Assembly: GCA_002343845.1 (NCBI GenBank)
Contig: DDSQ01000089.1
Span: 5,839 to 22,915, forward strand
Origin: Planctomycetes bacterium UBA2386
GTDB lineage: Bacteria; Planctomycetota; UBA1135; UBA2386
Direction of reading: 5' to 3'
DNA length: 17,077 bases
The stretch's first letter is position 1. Each line of letters begins with the position of its first letter. Under the pieces are notes generated by a model that saw only the letters and a list, made by a program, of their open reading frames with translations, ran no database searches and was not told where the DNA came from. Shown here one piece after another: positions 12,855-17,077 of the stretch. The position numbers were made by a program, and so were the translations under genes.

Positions 12855-13737
12855 CCTGCGGTCTGCTACCGATGCGCTCGCCGCGTTGCAGCAAGCGAGC
12901 ACCTGGGAGCTGTTCGGCGACGCGGTGCTGGCTGGCCTGGCGTTGTCCGCCGCCTTGCCGCTGGTCGGCATGCTGCTGGTGCTGCGACGGCAGGTGTTCT
13001 TGTGCGCGGCGATCGGCCAGAGCGGCGGGTTGGGCATCGCCGTCGGCATCTGGCTGTCGTTGGCCGCGGGCGGGCCGCACCCGCACTTGGAGGCGATGGG
13101 CGGGTACCTGCCGCTGCTGGTCGGCATCGCATTCGGAGTCGCCGCCGCCGGGCTGGCCCTGCGGCATGCAGCCGCCGCCGCGGGTCCTGGCGACCATCCC
13201 GAAGCGAGGGCGGCGTTGCTGTTCCTGGTCGGCGGCAGTGGCGCGATGGTGTTGCTGGCCGACGCCCCGCACGGGATGCAGATGGTCCAGCAACTGCTGC
13301 TGTCGTCGCTGCTCGGGTCGGCGGGCACGGACTTCTGGCTGGCCGCCGGGCTGCTGGTCGTGCTGGCGGCGGCCGCGTGGTGTTGGCCGCGCCGGTTGGT
13401 GCTCTGGGGGATCGACCCGCTGAGTGCGCGCGTCTACGGCGCCAACATGTTCGGGCTCGACCTGCTGGTGGCCCTGGCGATCGGCACGACGCTGGCCTTC
13501 GCGATCCACGTCGCCGGCCTGCCGTTCGCGTTCGCGACGGCGATCCTGCCGGTTCTGTCTGCCCGCGAACTGGCGGGCTCGCTGCGCACGGTGGCGTGGC
13601 TGGCCCCGCTGCTCGGTACCGGTGGGTTCGCGATCGGCTGGTGGTGGTCGACGGCGCACGACCTGCCGCCAGGGCAATGCGCGGTGCTCACCCACGCGGC
13701 GTTGGCGGCTCTGGCGCGTTTGCTGCGGCGCGCGTGA
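12844..13737 (+). CDS. znuB: ABC transporter permease for metal uptake (ZnuB-like)
   Basis: 297 residues. The ATG at 12844 overlaps the end of the ATPase gene by 11 bases, consistent with translational coupling. The sequence contains about eight hydrophobic helices and typical cluster 9 permease features: DAVLAGLALSAALPLVGMLLVLRRQVFLC near the start, an AIGQSGGLGIAVG stretch (family form is usually S-H-A-x-x-x-G-x-A-x-G), and a late HVAGLPFAFATAILPVLSAREL segment. The S-H-A motif is degenerate here (G-Q-S). Two His-containing loops (GPHPHLEAMG and DHPEARAALL) are present. It forms the inner-membrane channel with the ATPase encoded upstream. Confidence 0.9.
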   Translation: MLADLRSATDALAALQQASTWELFGDAVLAGLALSAALPLVGMLLVLRRQVFLCAAIGQSGGLGIAVGIWLSLAAGGPHPHLEAMGGYLPLLVGIAFGVAAAGLALRHAAAAAGPGDHPEARAALLFLVGGSGAMVLLADAPHGMQMVQQLLLSSLLGSAGTDFWLAAGLLVVLAAAAWCWPRRLVLWGIDPLSARVYGANMFGLDLLVALAIGTTLAFAIHVAGLPFAFATAILPVLSARELAGSLRTVAWLAPLLGTGGFAIGWWWSTAHDLPPGQCAVLTHAALAALARLLRRA

Positions 13738-13744
13738 TCTCAGG

Positions 13745-13758
13745 ACGCCGCATGGCGT
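13745..13758 (+). terminator. Short hairpin after the metal-uptake operon
   Basis: ACGCC-GCAT-GGCGT gives a perfect 5-base stem with a 4-base loop, starting eight bases after the permease stop. It has no T-tract. Position at the end of a four-gene operon is the main argument. Confidence 0.35.
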
Positions 13759-13810
13759 AGCCGTGCCTCGTCGGGGTGGGCGCCAGGCAGGTGCGCGGCG
13801 AGCCGCTCCG

Positions 13811-13837
13811 TTCGCGACGACCTCGCCCGGGTAGACT
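13811..13837 (+). promoter_or_regulatory. Candidate promoter of the sigma factor-kinase unit
   Basis: TAGACT (13832-13837) resembles a housekeeping -10 (T-A-x-A-x-T) in otherwise very GC-rich DNA, and TTCGCG (13811-13816) is a poor -35 at 15 bases. A start site near 13844 would leave a leader of only about nine bases before ATG 13853, without a Shine-Dalgarno. Confidence 0.35.
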
Positions 13838-13852
13838 GGCGCGCGGCTCGCC

Positions 13853-14407
13853 ATGACCGAGAGCAAGGGTCCGAACGCACGTTCCACTCAGGGCGCGTCG
13901 TCGACGACGCTGGTGGCCCTGCTGTACGACGAACTGCGCCAACTCGCGGACGCGCGGCTGCGTCGCCTGCCCGCCGGCCAGACCCTGCAGCCGACGGCGT
14001 TGGTGCACGAAGCGTTCCTGCGGCTGCAGGGCCGTGGCCAGGAGCAGTGGGACGGACGGCGGCACTTCTTCGGCGCCGCGGCGCGGGCGATGCACGACAT
14101 CCTGGTGGAGCGGGCGCGCGCCCGGTCGCGGCAGAAGCGCGGCGGTGGAGCGGCGCACCTCGATCTCGATGCCGCCGCCGACGCGATCCGCATCGACGAA
14201 CCGGATGTCGACGTGCTCGCGTTGTCGGAAGCGCTCGAGCGCCTCGCGCGCGACGACGCGCGCAAGCACGAACTCGTGCTGCTGCGCTACTTCGCCGGCC
14301 TCGACTACCAACAGATCGCGGAGGTGCTCGGCGTTTCGCTGCGCACCGTCGAACGCGATTGGCGGTTCGCGCGTGCCTGGCTGAAGGAAGCGATCGGCAA
14401 GCCATGA
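13853..14407 (+). CDS. ECF-like RNA polymerase sigma factor, TIGR02999-type
   Basis: 184 residues. Region 2 spans about residues 18-95 (LVALLYDELRQLADARL, then TLQPTALVHEAFLRLQG, then HFFGAAARAMHDILVERARA) and region 4 spans about 124-178, with the helix-turn-helix at DYQQIAEVLGVSLRTVERDW (151-170). The T-L-Q-P-T-A-L-V-H-E-A-[FY]-L-R-L signature is characteristic of the TIGR02999 group, common in Planctomycetota, Acidobacteriota and related phyla. No anti-sigma factor gene is adjacent; instead the next gene is a transmembrane protein kinase overlapping by ATGA, so activity is probably controlled by phosphorylation or by the kinase's sensory domain. The target promoters are unknown. Confidence 0.93.
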   Translation: MTESKGPNARSTQGASSTTLVALLYDELRQLADARLRRLPAGQTLQPTALVHEAFLRLQGRGQEQWDGRRHFFGAAARAMHDILVERARARSRQKRGGGAAHLDLDAAADAIRIDEPDVDVLALSEALERLARDDARKHELVLLRYFAGLDYQQIAEVLGVSLRTVERDWRFARAWLKEAIGKP

Positions 14408-16893
14408 CGGCGGCCGACGATCTGCGGCGCGTCGAGGCGCTGTTCCACGCCGCCGACGAGTTGCCGCCGTCCGAGCGCCGGGCGTGGCTCGAAGGCCAGT
14501 GTGGCGACGACCGGGAACTGCTGGCGCGCGTGGTGGATCTGCTGCGGCTCGCCGACGAGCCCGGGCAGCTGGCGACCCCGGTGCCGGTCGCGGCGCAGCA
14601 GGGCAGTAGCGTCGGCGAAGCGCCCTTGCCGGAACGCATCGGCGACTTCCGCATCCTCGGCCGGCTCGGCATGGGCGGCTTCGGGGTCGTGTTCCTCGCC
14701 GAACAGGACGCGCCGCGCCGGCGCGTGGCGCTGAAGGTGCTGCGCGACTCGTTCGCGTCGCCGTTGCTCCAGCGGCGGTTCGAGCACGAGGTCGAGTTGC
14801 TCGGCCGCGTCGACCATTCCGGCATCTGCCGGATCCTGGCGGCGGGGAACGACCAGGGGCGGCCGTTCTTCGCCATGGAGCTGGTCGAGGGTCTGCCGCT
14901 GCTGGATTTCGTCGCCACGCACAAGCCCTCGGCCGAGCAACGCGTGCGGCTGTGGCTGCAGATCGTCGAAGCGGTGGCGCACGCCCATGGCCGCGGCGTG
15001 TTGCACCGCGACCTGAAGCCGCAGAACGTGCTCGTCGTCGGCACCGCCGAAACAGCGCAGTGCAAGGTGCTGGACTTCGGCATCGGCCGCAGCCTCGATG
15101 CCTCGACGTCGGCGCTGACGTTGACGGGGCAATTGCTCGGCACGCTCGAGTACATGAGCCCCGAGCAGTTCCGCGGCGACGCCGGAGCGGTCGACGTGCG
15201 CACCGACGTCTGGGCGCTGGGCGCGATCGGCTACGAACTGTTCGCCGGCGCGCCGCCGTTCGCGCTGCGTGAGCTCCCGCTGGTCGAAGCGGTCCGGATC
15301 GTGCAGTCGACGCCGGCCAGGCGGTTGCCGACGACGGTGGCGTCCACGGCCGCGGCGTCGATCGTCCAACGGTGTCTGTGCATCGATCCAGACGGCCGTT
15401 ATGCCACCGCCAACGACCTCGCCGCCGACCTGCAGCGTTTGCTGCGCGGCGAGCCGGTCACCGCGCGTGGCCACAGCACCCTGCTGCATTTGCGCTGGCT
15501 GGTGCGCCGCCACTTCGGGCTGATCGCCGCCACCGGCACGATCATGCTGACGCTCGTCGTCGCGACCATCGTCAGCCTGAGTCTGCTCTTCGAGGCGCGC
15601 GCCGAACGCGACGCGGCGACCGAGGTCACGCGCTTCCTGACCGACGACGTGATCGGCGGCGCCGACCCCGAGCTCACGAGCGGCGAGGTGCGCACCCTGC
15701 GTCAGGCGGCGCAGAACGCGCGCGACCGGCTCGGCGATCGTTTCGCCGATTCCACGCGCGTGCGCGCCGAGGTCACGGCGGTGCTCGGCGAGACGCTCCT
15801 GTCGCTCGGCGACTGGAGCGATGCCCAGAAGCTGCTGGCCGAAGCTGCGGCATTGCGCGCGCAACAGTTCGGGGCGGACCACCGCGCGACGTTCGAGATA
15901 CGGGCGAAGCTCTGCGCGTGCCTCGACCGACTCGGCGATCCGAACGCATTGGCCGAACGGGAAGGCCTGCTGGCCGACCTGCGGCGCGCCCTCGGTCCCG
16001 ACGACGAACTGGCGATCAGCACGCTCGATGGCGTCGCGCACACTTGCCGTACGACCGGCGACCTGCAGCGTTCGCGCACGCTGCACCTCGAGGCCGTCGA
16101 GCGGGCGACGCGCGTGCTCGGCGCGGAGCACCGCTTCACGTTGGTCGCGCGCAACAACCTGGCCATCACCGAGGGCGATCTCGGCAACTACGTCGCCGCC
16201 GCGGCGATCGACCGCGAGGTGTGGACGATCCGCCAGCGAGTGCTCGGCCCGGAGCACCCACACACGCTGGCCAGTCAGGCGAACCTCGCGCTGCAACTGT
16301 GGTACGACCGAGCCACGCCAGGCTACGCCGAGCGTTTGCAGGAAGCCGAACGGCATACGACCGAGGCGCTGCGCGGGCGCGAGCGCGTGCTCGGGGTGGG
16401 CCACCCCCAGTCGCTGCTGTCGCAGAACAACCTGATGCTGATCCAGCTCGCGCGCGAGGACCTGGCCGCCGCCGAGGCCACCGGCCGCGAACTCGTCGCC
16501 CGCTACCGCCGCTCCCTCGGCGACGAACACGCGGACACACTGCGTGCGGTGTCCAACTTCTGCGACGTGCTGTCCCGGACCGCGGAGCGCGCGAAATGGC
16601 GCGAAGCGGCGGACCTCTCGGCGGCGAACCTCGTGGTGGCGCGGCGAGTGGTCCCCGACGACAACTGGATGCTGGCGTGGCACATGACCTGCACCGCCGC
16701 GCCGTTGTTTCGGCTGGAGGAGGACCTCGACCGCGCCCGCGACCTCGCCATCGAGGCGCTGGCGGGCTATCGCCGGGTGCTCGGCGACCAGCACACCCGC
16801 ACCCGCGGGTTGGCGAAGCGCCTGGTGAGCCGCGGCAAGCAGTTCGGATGGACGATCGACCCGGAGTGGGAACGGCTGGCGAATCCGCAGTGA
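14404..16893 (+). CDS. Transmembrane Ser/Thr protein kinase with C-terminal TPRs
   Basis: 829 residues. The ATG at 14404 overlaps the sigma-factor stop (ATGA). Domain order: an N-terminal 80-residue helical segment common in this kinase type (RRAWLEGQCGDDRELLARV); a Hanks-type kinase domain, about 81-350, with LGMGGFGVV (88-96), catalytic-fold Lys111 (VALK), HRDLKPQN (201-208), DFG (224-226) and MSPEQ (251-255), so all catalytic residues are present; one transmembrane helix, about 372-395; then an extracytoplasmic region of about 430 residues with TPR-like units of the kinesin-light-chain form (NNLAITEGDLGNY, LGPEHPHTL, LGDEHADTL). It probably senses or binds an envelope protein and phosphorylates the sigma factor or downstream targets. 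The ligand is unknown. Confidence 0.93.
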   Translation: MTAADDLRRVEALFHAADELPPSERRAWLEGQCGDDRELLARVVDLLRLADEPGQLATPVPVAAQQGSSVGEAPLPERIGDFRILGRLGMGGFGVVFLAEQDAPRRRVALKVLRDSFASPLLQRRFEHEVELLGRVDHSGICRILAAGNDQGRPFFAMELVEGLPLLDFVATHKPSAEQRVRLWLQIVEAVAHAHGRGVLHRDLKPQNVLVVGTAETAQCKVLDFGIGRSLDASTSALTLTGQLLGTLEYMSPEQFRGDAGAVDVRTDVWALGAIGYELFAGAPPFALRELPLVEAVRIVQSTPARRLPTTVASTAAASIVQRCLCIDPDGRYATANDLAADLQRLLRGEPVTARGHSTLLHLRWLVRRHFGLIAATGTIMLTLVVATIVSLSLLFEARAERDAATEVTRFLTDDVIGGADPELTSGEVRTLRQAAQNARDRLGDRFADSTRVRAEVTAVLGETLLSLGDWSDAQKLLAEAAALRAQQFGADHRATFEIRAKLCACLDRLGDPNALAEREGLLADLRRALGPDDELAISTLDGVAHTCRTTGDLQRSRTLHLEAVERATRVLGAEHRFTLVARNNLAITEGDLGNYVAAAAIDREVWTIRQRVLGPEHPHTLASQANLALQLWYDRATPGYAERLQEAERHTTEALRGRERVLGVGHPQSLLSQNNLMLIQLAREDLAAAEATGRELVARYRRSLGDEHADTLRAVSNFCDVLSRTAERAKWREAADLSAANLVVARRVVPDDNWMLAWHMTCTAAPLFRLEEDLDRARDLAIEALAGYRRVLGDQHTRTRGLAKRLVSRGKQFGWTIDPEWERLANPQ

Positions 16894-16921
16894 CCTGACG
16901 GATTTCCGTGGCGGCTTTGTC

Positions 16922-16966
16922 CGGGTGCTGGCGGATGAGGGGATGCACCCGACGAGGTGCTGCACC
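16922..16966 (+). promoter_or_regulatory. Alternating inverted repeats before the lipoprotein gene, attenuator-like
   Basis: Four related segments alternate in the 81-base gap: CGGGTGC (16922-16928), GCACCCG (16945-16951), GGTGC (16956-16960) and GCACC (16962-16966). Segments 1 and 2 pair perfectly over 7 bases; 2 can instead pair with 3 over 5 bases with a 6-base loop; 3 and 4 form a small hairpin. This permits mutually exclusive folds just eight bases before the next start codon. It may equally be a terminator for the kinase unit or an operator. Confidence 0.35.
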
Positions 16967-16974
16967 GGACCGCC

Positions 16975-17077
16975 ATGACCCGCACGCTTCCCACCCGCCG
17001 TCCCCGTCCCGCGCGACTCGTGTTGCCCATGACCCTGGTCCTCGCCGCCTGCAGTGGCGGTGGTGGGGGAGGTGGTC
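16975..17077 (+). CDS. Lipoprotein, N-terminal fragment at the window edge
   Basis: 34 codons are visible before the window ends. The start MTRTLPTRRPRPARLVLPMT is a basic n-region leading into a hydrophobic core. It is followed by LVLAAC, a good lipobox with the lipidated Cys at residue 26, and then a poly-glycine linker (SGGGGGGG). This predicts an envelope lipoprotein with a flexible tether. The mature domain is outside the window, so its role is unknown. It lies 81 bases after the kinase gene on the same strand and could be a target or partner of the sigma factor-kinase system. No Shine-Dalgarno is evident. Confidence 0.7.
   Translation, partial: MTRTLPTRRPRPARLVLPMTLVLAACSGGGGGGG

Noticed and set aside
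14305..16965. Very long open frame on the minus strand opposite the kinase gene (886 codons)
   Set aside because: It mirrors the kinase gene, has an Arg/Gln/His-rich low-complexity composition and no domain. In DNA of this GC content, long antisense open frames are expected.

Overview
The window is a GC-rich bacterial chromosome segment that looks like a member of the Planctomycetota. The signs are an ECF-type sigma factor coupled to a Ser/Thr kinase with kinesin-light-chain-like TPRs, secreted propeller proteins that end in a lineage-typical C-terminal module (closing on GSNGLAFT), and few Shine-Dalgarno sequences. This is an inference from gene content; no rRNA or ribosomal marker is present. 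I see no tRNA, CRISPR array, transposase or phage gene.

Layout. 1-1.9 kb: the 3' part of a secreted repeat (propeller-like) protein, then a small secreted ten-cysteine protein. 1.98-2.37 kb: a small membrane protein. 2.45-3.82 kb (minus): a YtrA-type GntR repressor and a seven-helix membrane protein, with a compact, apparently leaderless promoter and an operator-like palindrome inside it. 3.96-4.76 kb: an atypical SDR oxidoreductase lacking the catalytic tyrosine. 4.79-5.62 kb (minus): two translationally coupled membrane proteins. 5.76-5.98 kb: a DUF6435-like small protein. 6.12-6.64 kb (minus): a conserved hypothetical. 6.83-7.21 kb: two tiny membrane proteins. 7.4-9.5 kb: a secreted Kelch-like propeller. 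9.7-13.7 kb: a metal (probably zinc) acquisition operon with an outer-membrane porin, periplasmic binding protein, ATPase and permease. 13.85-16.9 kb: sigma factor plus transmembrane kinase. From 16.98 kb: start of a lipoprotein, cut by the window edge.

The most interesting observation is an undescribed leader element in front of four different transcription units (SDR, membrane-protein pair, DUF6435 gene, tiny membrane-protein pair). GCATCC lies at exactly -35 to -30 and GCGAA at exactly -14 to -10 relative to the start codon in all four, and a small hairpin whose stem changes in a compensatory way is centred on the GAA. Three of the four also carry a GCA-N6-TGC dyad. This looks like either a promoter class for leaderless mRNAs read by an alternative sigma factor, or a structured 5' leader, and it would tie these genes into one regulon.
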